From positions 154,234 through 218,233 of the forward strand of contig JBGSSF010000021.1 in the NCBI GenBank assembly GCA_041737175.1: a stretch of 64,000 nt of DNA, read 5' to 3'. The translations under genes were made by a program, and so were the position numbers. The notes under the pieces were generated by a model, which was not told the origin of the DNA, ran no database searches, and saw only the letters and a program-made list of their open reading frames with translations. How positions within the stretch are numbered: position 1 is the stretch's first letter; every line of letters begins with the position of its first letter. The stretch comes from UBA5072 sp041737175 (GTDB lineage Bacteria; Bacteroidota; Bacteroidia; Bacteroidales; UBA10428). Shown one piece after another: positions 51,400-60,922 of this stretch.

Positions 51400-52923
51400 C
51401 TACTGAATCATTTCCAGTCCCTTGTTGATTCTTCGGATTGTTTCCTCTTTTCCGATCATCTCCAGGATGTCAAACAGGTGAGGTCCCATCCCCGATCCCA
51501 CGATGAGCAGACGCAACGGAGCCGCTACCCTTCCGAATCCGATATTGTTCTGTTCGATATAATTTTTAATCAGGCCCTCCAATCCGGCTGATGAAAAATC
51601 TTTGGTTTCCTTTAAAAGTTCCCGCACGGATGCAATGATCCCCGGGGTATCTTCCTTCCAGACCTTTTTTTGCATTTGCTGATCATAGGATTCAGGACCT
51701 TCGAAGAAATAAAAAGCCTGTTCCCAGAAATCCTGCGGGAATACCAGCCGTTCCTTGATCAAGGCAGTCACTTTTTTAATATGCCTCGGATTGATCGGGA
51801 ATCCTTTCTTCTGCAATATCGGGATGAAGAGGGATGTCAATTCTTCGTCGGATTTATATTTTAGGTATTGCTGATTGTACCATTTGGCCTTTTCAGGATC
51901 GAAGCGGGCCCCGGATTTTCCTACCCGGTCGAAGCTGAAAGCATCAACCAACTCATTTAATGTGAAAAACTCCGCTTCAGTGCCCGGATTCCAGCCCAGA
52001 AAAGCAAGCATGTTGATCACGGCTTCGGGAAAATAACCCGATTCCCGGTAACCCGAAGATACCTCACCGGTAAACGGATCCGTCCATTGCAATGGGAATA
52101 CAGGAAAACCCATTTTGTCGCCATCCCTTTTGCTGAGCTTACCCTGTCCGCCGGGTTTCAGAATCAATGGCAGGTGGGCATATTGGGGCATGTCGTTTTC
52201 CCATCCGAAAGCCTTGTATAGCAACACATGCAATGGGAATGACGGCAACCATTCCTCTCCGCGGATCACATGCGTGATCTCCATCAGAAAATCATCGATC
52301 AAATGGGCCAGATGATATGTGGGCAGACCATCCGCCTTATAAAGTACCTTGTCATCCAGCAGGGCGGTATGGAAAGTCACTTCGCCGCGGATGAGATCGG
52401 TTGTGCGGATTTCCTCGTTTTCAGGCATTTTGAAACGGATCACATGGGGGGTGCATGTTTCAATCAGTCGGGTGACTTCTTCCTCCGACAGGGTAAGTGA
52501 GTTACGCAGCGAAAGCCTGGTTGAAGCATCATACTGGAAAACCTTCCCCTCGGATTCATATTGTTTTCTGAGGGAATCAAGGGTGTCGGGTTCATCAAAA
52601 GCATAATAGGCATTCCCGCTGCTTATGAGATTTTCAGCATATTGCCGGTAGAGATCTTTTCTGTCGCTTTGCCGGTACGGCTCATGCGGACCACCGATGT
52701 CCGGGCCCTCATTGTAGTGAAGTCCACACCATTTAAGCGATTCCATGATGTAGGCCTCAGCCCCCGGCACAAACCTGGCCTGATCGGTATCCTCGATTCT
52801 CAGGATAAAATCCCCCTTGTGCTTTACGGCAAACAAATAATTAAACAATGCGGTTCTCACCCCCCCGATATGCAGGGGACCGGTAGGACTCGGGGCAAAC
52901 CTCACGCGAACTTTTCTCGGCAT
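51400..52923 (-). CDS. gltX: Glutamyl-tRNA synthetase
   Basis: The 507-residue class I synthetase starts at the ATG at 52923. The HIGH motif is FAPSPTGPLHIGG at about residue 9-21 and the KMSKS motif KLSKRDGDK near 255. A discriminating GluRS domain and helical anticodon-binding C-terminus follow. It charges tRNA-Glu with glutamate. A TATCTTTG box at 52942-52949 upstream on the minus strand is a likely -7 element. Divergent from ubiE. Confidence 0.95.
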   Translation of the reverse strand: MPRKVRVRFAPSPTGPLHIGGVRTALFNYLFAVKHKGDFILRIEDTDQARFVPGAEAYIMESLKWCGLHYNEGPDIGGPHEPYRQSDRKDLYRQYAENLISSGNAYYAFDEPDTLDSLRKQYESEGKVFQYDASTRLSLRNSLTLSEEEVTRLIETCTPHVIRFKMPENEEIRTTDLIRGEVTFHTALLDDKVLYKADGLPTYHLAHLIDDFLMEITHVIRGEEWLPSFPLHVLLYKAFGWENDMPQYAHLPLILKPGGQGKLSKRDGDKMGFPVFPLQWTDPFTGEVSSGYRESGYFPEAVINMLAFLGWNPGTEAEFFTLNELVDAFSFDRVGKSGARFDPEKAKWYNQQYLKYKSDEELTSLFIPILQKKGFPINPRHIKKVTALIKERLVFPQDFWEQAFYFFEGPESYDQQMQKKVWKEDTPGIIASVRELLKETKDFSSAGLEGLIKNYIEQNNIGFGRVAAPLRLLIVGSGMGPHLFDILEMIGKEETIRRINKGLEMIQ

Positions 52924-52941
52924 GACAAATAATTTTAGAAC

Positions 52942-52949
52942 CAAAGATA
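52942..52949 (-). promoter_or_regulatory. Putative -7 element of gltX
   Basis: On the minus strand TATCTTTG matches TAnnTTTG exactly, 18 nt before the gltX ATG. No good -33 TTTG is seen at the right distance. Confidence 0.4.
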
Positions 52950-53017
52950 ATGAATGAACCCTTTGGTAATTGCTTTTAGCAGAATTGAATTAATTTTAAC
53001 CTTCCTTACTGAACGAT

Positions 53018-53728
53018 ATGTCTTTAAACCACCCTCTCCAATCCTACTACTCCCGCATTCACAAAACCTATGACCTGGTAAACCGCCTGTTTACATTCGG
53101 ACTCGACAGGAAGTGGCGCAGGCATACCGTGGAAGCATGCCTGGAAACTCATCCCCGGCGGATTCTCGATCTCTGCTGTGGCACGGGTGATCTGGCCATC
53201 GTTATCAGCAAGGCCTCTGCCCAGCCTGTGAAGATAACCGGATTGGATCTGAATCCGCAAATGCTCGAAATTGCCCGGCAGAAGGCCATGCATTTCCCTT
53301 TGGCAACTGTTGAATTCATGCAGGGCGATGCGGCTGCCATTCCCTTCGCTGATGGTGAATTCGACTGCATCACAATAGGATTCGGATTCAGGAATCTTAC
53401 CTATGAAAATCCCAAACGTGAAAAGCATCTGCAGGAGATCAGCAGGGTGATGAGACCCGGGGCACATTTGCTGATCCTCGAAAGTGCCCGGCCGGAGAAC
53501 CGGTTTGTCAATTTCTTTTACCGGCTTTACCTGAGACTATTCCTTGTGCCGCTGGGCGGATTGTTATCGGGCGACTGGAATGCCTATCGCTACCTGGCCA
53601 ATTCTTCAGCTGGCTTTTACAGTTTTGCCGAAATGCGGAAAATGCTCGATGCCAATCACCTGACCCTGCATATCCGGAGAAAATATATCCTGGGTTCCGT
53701 TAATCTCCTGATTGCCAAAAAGAATTAG
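53018..53728 (+). CDS. ubiE: Demethylmenaquinone methyltransferase
   Basis: The 236-residue SAM-dependent methyltransferase has motif I ILDLCCGTGDLA (about residue 48) and the UbiE/MenG signature motifs YDLVNRLFTFGLDRKWRR at the N-terminus and FGFRNLTYENPKREKHLQEISRVMRPG in the middle. It performs the last step of menaquinone synthesis at the membrane. It is the first gene of the menaquinone operon and is divergent from gltX. Because the pathway here makes menaquinone, menG is an equally good name. Confidence 0.93.
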   Translation: MSLNHPLQSYYSRIHKTYDLVNRLFTFGLDRKWRRHTVEACLETHPRRILDLCCGTGDLAIVISKASAQPVKITGLDLNPQMLEIARQKAMHFPLATVEFMQGDAAAIPFADGEFDCITIGFGFRNLTYENPKREKHLQEISRVMRPGAHLLILESARPENRFVNFFYRLYLRLFLVPLGGLLSGDWNAYRYLANSSAGFYSFAEMRKMLDANHLTLHIRRKYILGSVNLLIAKKN

Positions 53729-53779
53729 TAGAAAACATAACTCATATTTTCGTCCGTTTCAAATTGTTATCTTTACAAC

Positions 53780-54181
53780 ATGATCCAACAACTTAATGAC
53801 CTCTGCAAAGGCACTTTTATCAGCTTTCTGGGAATTGAATTCCTGGAATACGGCGATGACTTTGTGGAAGCCCGTATGCCTGTTGATAATAAACTACAAC
53901 CCATGGGACTCCTGCATGGCGGTGCTTCACTGGCGCTAGCCGAAACCATTGCCAGTGGCGGGTCATTCCTGTTGGTGGATCCTGAAAAATATGACGTTCT
54001 GGGACTCCAGGTATCGGGGAATCATATATCATCGGTGAGCGAGGGAATGTTATATGCACGCGCCGACATCATTCACAGGGGAAAAAAAACCCATGTCTGG
54101 GATGTAAAAATTAAGAGCGAGAATGGTAAACTTATTTCAGTGACAAGAGTTACTATAATGATAGTAAAGAAGAATACCTAA
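53780..54181 (+). CDS. Hotdog-fold thioesterase, probable DHNA-CoA thioesterase
   Basis: The 133-residue PaaI-type hotdog protein has the HGG motif (MGLLHGGASLALAETIAS) and the acidic catalytic residue in ALAETIA. In this operon it is most likely the 1,4-dihydroxy-2-naphthoyl-CoA thioesterase (MenI function), which follows MenB. It is 51 bp after ubiE and 10 bp before menF. Confidence 0.85.
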   Translation: MIQQLNDLCKGTFISFLGIEFLEYGDDFVEARMPVDNKLQPMGLLHGGASLALAETIASGGSFLLVDPEKYDVLGLQVSGNHISSVSEGMLYARADIIHRGKKTHVWDVKIKSENGKLISVTRVTIMIVKKNT

Positions 54182-54191
54182 TAGATCCCGC

Positions 54192-55316
54192 ATGCAGGAA
54201 GTTTTAAAACATATGGATACAATAGCGGAAACGCTCGGGATCTGCCTGGAGAAAAACCTGCATTTTGCCGCTTACCGTTTGCCTGGCAGAACCGTTGCCG
54301 ACGTTGTCATTCAGAAAAATCCCGAAATGAAGGAGCTTGAAGATCTGACCGGCAGGTTGCCGGAACGCGGGTTTCTGATCGCTCCGTTTTCCAGACAGGA
54401 CAACCCTGCCTACCTGATCAGTCCCGACATTCTCATACATAATTCGCCCTCGTCCGCGCAGTTGCAGGAACTCCGCGACTTGCCGGAAATCAACCGGAAC
54501 AAAAATAACCGTTCCTGTCCCGCCGACACCGACAAAACTGACTATACCAGGCTCATCAGGGACACGATCGGAAAAATCAATTCAGGTGAATTTGAAAAGG
54601 TGGTGTTATCGAGGGTCAAAACCGTTCAGGGGAACTTCAAACAGTTGCCTGATATCTTCAATATCCTTTGTGAGACCTATCCGAATGCTTTTGTATATCT
54701 TTTTTGTGTTAACGGGCATTGTTGGGCCGGCGCCACGCCTGAACCCTTTATCTGTTCCAGGGGAAGTGAGCTGTTCACGGTTTCCCTTGCCGGAACCAGA
54801 CCTTACCGAAAGGAGGATCTCGATATTACCCACTGGAACAGGAAAGAATTGCAGGAGCAGGATTATGTGACCCTTCATATTGAAAAAGTGCTGAAGCATT
54901 GCCCGGCGCTTGACTATTCTAAAAACGGACCCTATGTGGCCTGGGCAGGAAATCTCCTCCATCTACGCACCGATTTCGCCTTTTCATCCGCTGACCTGGG
55001 AGCCCGCCTGCCTACTCTGATCCATGCGCTGCATCCGACGCCTGCAGTCTGTGGCATGTCCACCGGGAAGGCCATGGATTTTATCCGCAGCACCGAAAAA
55101 CATGATCGTGGATTCTATACGGGATATCTGGGACCTGTGGGCCTTGGTGACGTGATCCAGTTGTATGTAAACCTGCGTTGCCTGCAGGTTTTTAATGACC
55201 GGCTTGTACTATATATCGGCGGAGGAATCACGCATGATTCAATACCGGAAGAAGAATGGGAAGAAACCGAAATCAAGGCAGAAACCCTGCTTTCGGTCTT
55301 GCATCAAATCAGCTAA
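54192..55316 (+). CDS. menF: Menaquinone-specific isochorismate synthase
   Basis: The 374-residue chorismate-binding enzyme shows the family motifs KINSGEFEKVVLSRVKT, GATPEPFICSRGSELFTVSLAGTRP, LHPTPAVCGMS and RGFYTGYLGPVG. It converts chorismate to isochorismate, the first committed step. An inner ATG (MDTIAETLG) seven codons later is possible. The TAA stop touches the ATG of menD directly (TAAATG). Confidence 0.92.
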   Translation: MQEVLKHMDTIAETLGICLEKNLHFAAYRLPGRTVADVVIQKNPEMKELEDLTGRLPERGFLIAPFSRQDNPAYLISPDILIHNSPSSAQLQELRDLPEINRNKNNRSCPADTDKTDYTRLIRDTIGKINSGEFEKVVLSRVKTVQGNFKQLPDIFNILCETYPNAFVYLFCVNGHCWAGATPEPFICSRGSELFTVSLAGTRPYRKEDLDITHWNRKELQEQDYVTLHIEKVLKHCPALDYSKNGPYVAWAGNLLHLRTDFAFSSADLGARLPTLIHALHPTPAVCGMSTGKAMDFIRSTEKHDRGFYTGYLGPVGLGDVIQLYVNLRCLQVFNDRLVLYIGGGITHDSIPEEEWEETEIKAETLLSVLHQIS

Positions 55317-56984
55317 ATGCCACATCCCAGGCAACATATTGCAGATCTCGCCGAAATTTGCCGGCAAAAAGGGATCACCAGGGTCGTCATCTCCCCGGGA
55401 TCACGCAGCGCTCCCCTGATAAAGGCCTTTTATAAAGCATTCGGTGAAGCATGTATCAGTATCGTTGATGAAAGAAGTGCAGCCTATTTTGCGCTGGGCA
55501 TTTCCCTGCAAATGCAAAAACCTGTTGCTTTGATCTGTACATCCGGGACAGCCGTATTAAATTATGCGCCGGCCCTGGCTGAAGCCTACTATCAAAAGGT
55601 TTCCCTGCTTGCCATCACCGCTGACCGTCCCCTTGAATGGATTGATCAGCAAGATAACCAGACTCTGCAACAGTCGGGGATTTACAGGAATTATATCAAG
55701 GGAAGCTATGATCTTCCGCAGGTTATGACCACTCCGGATGATTTGTGGCATGCCCACCGGTTGATCAATGAGGCTGTAAATGCATGCTCCACGCCCGACA
55801 AAGGTCCGGTGCACATCAATGTTCCCCTTACGGATCCGTTGTATGATGATCTACCTGCGCCTACCGGGAACATCCGGATCATGGATCTTACTGAACCCTG
55901 CATATCTTTGAAATTACCGGATGAGCTGGTTCGGGAATGGAAAAGTGCCGGTAAGATCCTGATTATCCATGGTCAGGATATCCCGGAATCAGAAGCATCC
56001 AAAGTATTGCCGTCACTTTCAAATGACGGTCGCATAGCCATTGTGGCTGAAAACATCGCCAACATCCCGGGGAAGCATATCATCTCCAACTCCAACCTGG
56101 TATTATCCAAAAACCGCGGCCATAGTCCCCCTTACCCCGATCTGATCATCCACTCAGGAGGCCAGGTAGTATCAAAAGCACTTACCGGTTACCTGCGAAG
56201 AGCCCAGGGAGTGAACTGCTGGCGTATCGGCACCGATAAGGGTATTGTGGACACCTTCAAACAGGTTACCCGCATCATACCCCATCCGTGTGCAGCGGTA
56301 TACCGTGCACTTGTTGATTCAGCCGACACCTCCGCCGGTTCTTCCTACCGGACAATCTGGAATACAATGGCGACCCGGGCCATTGCCCTGGCGGAAGAAA
56401 ACATCCGGCAGGCGCCCTTTTCCGATCTTCGCATCTTTCAAAGGATCTTTCAATCCATTCCCTCCAAAGCAGTCATTGCCCTGGGAAACAGCAGTATAAT
56501 CCGATATGCCCAGCTTTTCCCCACCCGTAACGGATGTGTTTATTATTCCAACCGGGGCGTTTCGGGTATCGACGGATGCCTGTCAACAGCCGCCGGAATA
56601 GCGTATGCTTCGGGGAAAATTACACTTGCCATTACCGGAGACCTGGGATTTTTATATGATTCCAATGCGCTTTGGAACCGTGAATTGCCTGTCAATCTCA
56701 AGATTCTGGTGATCAATAACGGGGGTGGCGGTATTTTCCACATTTTGAAAGGGCCATCGGAGCAACCCGGATTTACTAAATTTATTGAAGCCAATCATCC
56801 GGTAAATATTCATAAATTAGCAGATTCATTCGGGATCGGATATTTTTTTGCCACGGATGAGCAGACCCTGCAAAACCAATGGAACGATTTCATGAAGGAA
56901 AATGGAAAAGCAGCTCTTTTGGAAGTAAAATCCGATGCAGTGGTCAGCGCATCCTTATTCCGGCAAATCATGGAAAGTTCCTGA
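55317..56984 (+). CDS. menD: SEPHCHC synthase (2-succinyl-5-enolpyruvyl-6-hydroxy-3-cyclohexene-1-carboxylate synthase)
   Basis: The 555-residue thiamine diphosphate enzyme has the Glu-containing N-terminal region GITRVVISPGSRSAPL and VDERSAAYFALG, and the C-terminal ThDP motif GDLGFLYDSNALWNRELPVNLKILVINNGGGGIF (GDxxF...N). It condenses isochorismate with 2-oxoglutarate. The 2-oxoglutarate link with the neighbouring lysine cluster is coincidental as far as sequence shows. The start directly follows menF. Confidence 0.95.
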   Translation: MPHPRQHIADLAEICRQKGITRVVISPGSRSAPLIKAFYKAFGEACISIVDERSAAYFALGISLQMQKPVALICTSGTAVLNYAPALAEAYYQKVSLLAITADRPLEWIDQQDNQTLQQSGIYRNYIKGSYDLPQVMTTPDDLWHAHRLINEAVNACSTPDKGPVHINVPLTDPLYDDLPAPTGNIRIMDLTEPCISLKLPDELVREWKSAGKILIIHGQDIPESEASKVLPSLSNDGRIAIVAENIANIPGKHIISNSNLVLSKNRGHSPPYPDLIIHSGGQVVSKALTGYLRRAQGVNCWRIGTDKGIVDTFKQVTRIIPHPCAAVYRALVDSADTSAGSSYRTIWNTMATRAIALAEENIRQAPFSDLRIFQRIFQSIPSKAVIALGNSSIIRYAQLFPTRNGCVYYSNRGVSGIDGCLSTAAGIAYASGKITLAITGDLGFLYDSNALWNRELPVNLKILVINNGGGGIFHILKGPSEQPGFTKFIEANHPVNIHKLADSFGIGYFFATDEQTLQNQWNDFMKENGKAALLEVKSDAVVSASLFRQIMESS

Positions 56985-57014
56985 CAAAAAATTACACAGC
57001 GTGAATTGTTGATT

Positions 57015-57830
57015 ATGAGAATCTGGAAAGCCATAAAGAAGTACGAAGAGATACAGTTTGATTTTTTCGAAGGTATCGCCAGGATCACCATTGACCGTCC
57101 CCGATACCGGAATGCCTTCACACCCGATACAACCCGGGAAATGTGCGATGCCATGTCCCTTTGCCGTGAAAATCCTGATATTGCTGTTGTAATTCTTACC
57201 GGTGCCGGAGATAAGGCATTCTGCAGCGGCGGTGATCAGAATGTAAAGAACTACGCCGGGTACATTGGAAAAGACGGGGTTCCCCGGCTGAATATCCTTG
57301 ATCTGCAAAAGCAGATCCGCTCCATTCCGAAACCGGTCATTGCCATGGTAAACGGCTATGCCATCGGTGGCGGGCATGTGCTCCACGTGGTATGCGATCT
57401 GACCATTGCCTCGGAAAATGCCGTTTTTGGACAAACAGGCCCCAGGGTGGGAAGCTTTGACGCAGGCTTCGGTTCGTCATATCTGGCCAGGGTGGTGGGT
57501 CAGAAAAAGGCCCGCGAGATATGGTTTCTTTGTGAGCAATACTCCGCAAAGGAAGCCCTGGAAATGGGGCTGGTGAATAAAGTAGTGCCTTTTAAGGATC
57601 TCGAAGATGAAACCGTCGGCTGGTGTAAAAAGATCATGCAGCACAGCCCGATCGCCCTGCGCATGATTAAAGCCGGATTAAATGCTGAACTCGACGGGCA
57701 GGCCGGCATACAGGAACTAGCCGGCAATGCCACCATGCTGTTTTACATGACCGATGAAGCCCAGGAAGGGAAAAAAGCTTTTCTTGAAAAACGAAACCCT
57801 GATTTTAAAAAATTCCCAAGATTGCCATGA
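57015..57830 (+). CDS. menB: 1,4-dihydroxy-2-naphthoyl-CoA synthase
   Basis: The 271-residue crotonase-fold enzyme starts at the ATG at 57015. The oxyanion-hole motif is FCSGGDQNVKNYAGY, and IGGGHVLHVVCDLTIASENAVFGQTGPRVGSFDAGFGSSYLARVVG is characteristic for MenB. It closes the second ring. Its stop overlaps the menA ATG (ATGA). Confidence 0.95.
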   Translation: MRIWKAIKKYEEIQFDFFEGIARITIDRPRYRNAFTPDTTREMCDAMSLCRENPDIAVVILTGAGDKAFCSGGDQNVKNYAGYIGKDGVPRLNILDLQKQIRSIPKPVIAMVNGYAIGGGHVLHVVCDLTIASENAVFGQTGPRVGSFDAGFGSSYLARVVGQKKAREIWFLCEQYSAKEALEMGLVNKVVPFKDLEDETVGWCKKIMQHSPIALRMIKAGLNAELDGQAGIQELAGNATMLFYMTDEAQEGKKAFLEKRNPDFKKFPRLP

Positions 57831-58732
57831 ACAAACTCAGCATCTGGATCGGAGCATTTCGCCTGCGCACACTTCCCCTGGCCCTTTCAAGCGCCATCCT
57901 GGGAAGCTTCCTGGCATTCGCCAAAGGTGAATTCCGCTGGTATATCCTGGTGCTTGCCCTGTTCACAACTCTATTCCTGCAGATCCTGTCGAACCTGGCC
58001 AATGATTACGGTGATGCCATGCACGGAACCGACAATGAAAAACGGCTTGGTCCACTGCGTATCACGCAAAGCGGCCTGGTCACCAAAAAGCAGATGCGAT
58101 GGATGATCCTGCTTTTTGTAATACTTGCGCTCCTCTCCGGTTCACTGCTGATATTCGCCGGCTTGCGCTCCATTGGCTGGAAGCCCGTCCTGGTCTTTTT
58201 TATCTTCGGTATGTCTGCAATAATCGCCGCCATTAAATATACCATTGGAAAGAATCCCTATGGTTATATCGGCCTGGGTGATATTTTTGTGTTTATCTAT
58301 TTCGGTATTCTGGGAGTGGCCGGTACATACTACCTCCATGTTAACACCTTTGATCCGTGGATCCTGCTCCCTGCATCAGCCATCGGTCTGCTGAGCTCAG
58401 GCGTACTGAATCTCAATAATATGCGGGATGTTGAAAATGACGCCAGGTCGGGTAAACGAACCCTGGTGGTTTATATCGGCAGCCAGGCGGCAAAAATTTA
58501 TCACATGATGCTGATCATCCTGTCCATTGTCTTCAGCCTCGTGTATACCATTGTACAGTTTAATTCGGTTTACCAGTTCCTGTTCATTCTCACCTGTCCG
58601 CTTTTTGCAGTCAATATAATTGCAGTAATGAGAAATACCGATCCGCGTGAACTGAATACGGAACTCAAAAAACTTGCATTGAGTACCTTTGCATTTTCGG
58701 TTACTTTTGGCATTGGATTGATATTGCGATGA
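57827..58732 (+). CDS. menA: 1,4-dihydroxy-2-naphthoate polyprenyltransferase
   Basis: The 301-residue UbiA-superfamily membrane protein has the first Asp-rich motif NDYGDAMHGTDN and the second region NNMRDVENDARSGKRTL, with 8-9 helices. It attaches the polyprenyl tail. It overlaps menB and menC by 4 bp on each side. Confidence 0.94.
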   Translation: MNKLSIWIGAFRLRTLPLALSSAILGSFLAFAKGEFRWYILVLALFTTLFLQILSNLANDYGDAMHGTDNEKRLGPLRITQSGLVTKKQMRWMILLFVILALLSGSLLIFAGLRSIGWKPVLVFFIFGMSAIIAAIKYTIGKNPYGYIGLGDIFVFIYFGILGVAGTYYLHVNTFDPWILLPASAIGLLSSGVLNLNNMRDVENDARSGKRTLVVYIGSQAAKIYHMMLIILSIVFSLVYTIVQFNSVYQFLFILTCPLFAVNIIAVMRNTDPRELNTELKKLALSTFAFSVTFGIGLILR

Positions 58733-59796
58733 TCCGGGCAAAAACAGTATACAGGGAATTTCGTTTCCAGCGCCCCGCAACAACCTCCCGGGGAACATTT
58801 CTGAGTAAAAAGGTGCATTTCATTCTTTTATACCATACCGACGACCCTTCATCTGCCGGAATAGGTGAATGTTCCCTGTTCCCGGGCCTCAGTCATGATA
58901 ATGTGAAAGGCTTCAAAGAAAAGCTGAACCAGACCATCGAACGTATCAACCAGGGAGATTATCTGGCAGATCCGCTGATATCGGAATGGCCCTCGATCAC
59001 CTTCGCCCTGGAAACTGCCTGGAAGGACCTCCGGACCATGGGCTCGAAGATCCTGTACCCTTCTGATTTCACAGAAGGGAAAGACGGAATCGACATCAAC
59101 GGACTGATCTGGATGGATAACAAGGAAGAAATGATCCGGCAGATCCGGCAGAAAATGGCAGATGGTTTTACCTGCCTGAAAATGAAAATCGGCGCTCTCG
59201 ACCTCGAGGAAGAATTGGAAGTGCTCAAATTTATTAGATCTCAATGCAGCAGCAATGATCTGGAAATACGGGTAGATGCCAACGGGGCATTCCGTTCCTC
59301 CCAGGCCCTGGAAATGATCAAAATGCTGTCCGATTTTGAACTGCACAGCATTGAACAGCCCATAGCTCCGGGTCATCCCGATGCCATGGCAAAGTTGTGT
59401 GAACTGTCACCTGTGCCGATCGCGCTGGACGAAGAGCTGATCGGCCAACTGACGCTCACGCAAAAGCGGAAAATCCTCGACACCATCAAACCCCATTACC
59501 TGGTGCTAAAACCCGGTTTGCTGGGAGGTGTTAACGCCTGCAAAGACTGGATCGACCTGACTGCGGACCGGAATATCGGATGGTGGATCACTTCGGCGCT
59601 TGAAACCAATATCGGGTTGAATGCCATTGCCCAGTGGACTTACACTTTAAAAAAGCCGGTATACCACGGTCTGAGCACCGGATCGCTCTTCATCAACAAC
59701 ATCGCGTCACCACTCTATCTCAGTGGTGAAAAGCTGTATTATGATCCGGATGTCAAATGGAACTTATCTGCCCTCGAAGACCAGGCAGCAACATGA
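58729..59796 (+). CDS. menC: o-Succinylbenzoate synthase
   Basis: The 355-residue enolase-superfamily enzyme has KMKIG with the catalytic Lys, metal ligands in VDANGAF, EQPI and LDEELIG, and LKPGLLGG near the second Lys. It dehydrates SHCHC to OSB. It overlaps both menA and menE by 4 bp (ATGA). Confidence 0.93.
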   Translation: MIRAKTVYREFRFQRPATTSRGTFLSKKVHFILLYHTDDPSSAGIGECSLFPGLSHDNVKGFKEKLNQTIERINQGDYLADPLISEWPSITFALETAWKDLRTMGSKILYPSDFTEGKDGIDINGLIWMDNKEEMIRQIRQKMADGFTCLKMKIGALDLEEELEVLKFIRSQCSSNDLEIRVDANGAFRSSQALEMIKMLSDFELHSIEQPIAPGHPDAMAKLCELSPVPIALDEELIGQLTLTQKRKILDTIKPHYLVLKPGLLGGVNACKDWIDLTADRNIGWWITSALETNIGLNAIAQWTYTLKKPVYHGLSTGSLFINNIASPLYLSGEKLYYDPDVKWNLSALEDQAAT

Positions 59797-60869
59797 ACGC
59801 GACTGCACTTACCATTAACAGCCAGCGATTTGACGAAAAAGAACTGGGACTTTTTTCCGGTCAGAAATTACGGGATCAGCATACCGCTTCCTGGGAAAAG
59901 GACATTTATCGGTTTATCCTCGACTGGCTGGATCCTTCTCCTGCAATAATACAATATTCTTCAGGCACGACCGGCAAATCGAAGAAACTGCAATTGCTGA
60001 AGAAATCCATGCTGCGTTCTGCCGTAAATACCTGCCGGTACATCAACCTGACCCGGGATCAGTCTGCTCTCCTTTGCCTGCCCGTAGAATATATTGCAGG
60101 TAAAATGATGGTTGTCAGGTGTATCGCTGCAGGTTTGAATCTTCACATGATAGAACCTAAAAGCAGGTTGGATTTTTCAGGTATTCCTTCTGTCGATTTC
60201 AGCGCCATGGTTCCTTTACAACTGTCAAATCTTTTAAAAGACATGCCGCATTTCCCGGGAGTAAAAAAGATTTTGGTCGGCGGGACTGAAATTACCGCTG
60301 AACTGGTAAACCAGATGAATAAGATCCCGGCTGAAGTTTTTGCCTCTTTTGGCATGGCTGAGACCTGTTCCCATGTGGCGCTTCGCCGTTTGAACGGACC
60401 TGGCCGTCAGGATGATTACCATGCCCTGCCCGATGTTAATCTCGAACAGGATGAGCGGGGTTGCCTTGTCATTGCTGCCAATTACCTTCCGCGAAAGGTG
60501 GTGACCAACGATTTGGTGCAGTTTACCAGTCCCGGTTCCTTTATCTGGTTGGGAAGGTTCGATAACCTTATAAATTCCGGGGGCATAAAAGTGGTGCCCG
60601 AAGAACTGGAAAAAAAGATCCGAAAGGAAACCGGTCTGGAATGCGCGATAATCGGCTTGCCCGATAAGAAACTGGGACAACGCCTGGTGCTGGTGGCAGA
60701 AAAAAGCAGAATCGCCACAAAGGAACCGGGTTTAAGATCCTCACTCCGAAAACTACTGCCGTCCAAACTGACCATCAGGGATATTGTGCTGATTGACAAA
60801 TTGCCAAGGAACCCGGCCCTGAAGCTTGACCGGAGAAAACTGGCCGAAATGGTTTCGCCCATGCTGTGA
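59793..60869 (+). CDS. menE: o-Succinylbenzoate-CoA ligase
   Basis: The 358-residue ANL-superfamily enzyme starts at the ATG at 59793, which overlaps the menC stop. The ATP motif is IQYSSGTTGKSKKLQLLKKSM, followed by ASFGMAETCSH and GRFDNLINSGGIKVVPEELE. The C-terminal catalytic Lys is probable in NPALKLDRRKL. It is shorter than most MenE proteins (about 450), mainly in the N-terminal part, as in other Bacteroidota. It is the last men gene of the operon. Confidence 0.9.
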   Translation: MNATALTINSQRFDEKELGLFSGQKLRDQHTASWEKDIYRFILDWLDPSPAIIQYSSGTTGKSKKLQLLKKSMLRSAVNTCRYINLTRDQSALLCLPVEYIAGKMMVVRCIAAGLNLHMIEPKSRLDFSGIPSVDFSAMVPLQLSNLLKDMPHFPGVKKILVGGTEITAELVNQMNKIPAEVFASFGMAETCSHVALRRLNGPGRQDDYHALPDVNLEQDERGCLVIAANYLPRKVVTNDLVQFTSPGSFIWLGRFDNLINSGGIKVVPEELEKKIRKETGLECAIIGLPDKKLGQRLVLVAEKSRIATKEPGLRSSLRKLLPSKLTIRDIVLIDKLPRNPALKLDRRKLAEMVSPML

Positions 60870-60886
60870 GCATCGGATTGAATTCG

Positions 60887-60894
60887 TATCTTTG
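60887..60894 (+). promoter_or_regulatory. Putative -7 element of the prohibitin-like gene
   Basis: TATCTTTG matches TAnnTTTG; the ATG follows 29 nt later after an AT-rich leader without a Shine-Dalgarno sequence. No clear -33 element is seen. Confidence 0.4.
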
Positions 60895-60922
60895 ATTACT
60901 AATTTAAAATAAATAAACTACC

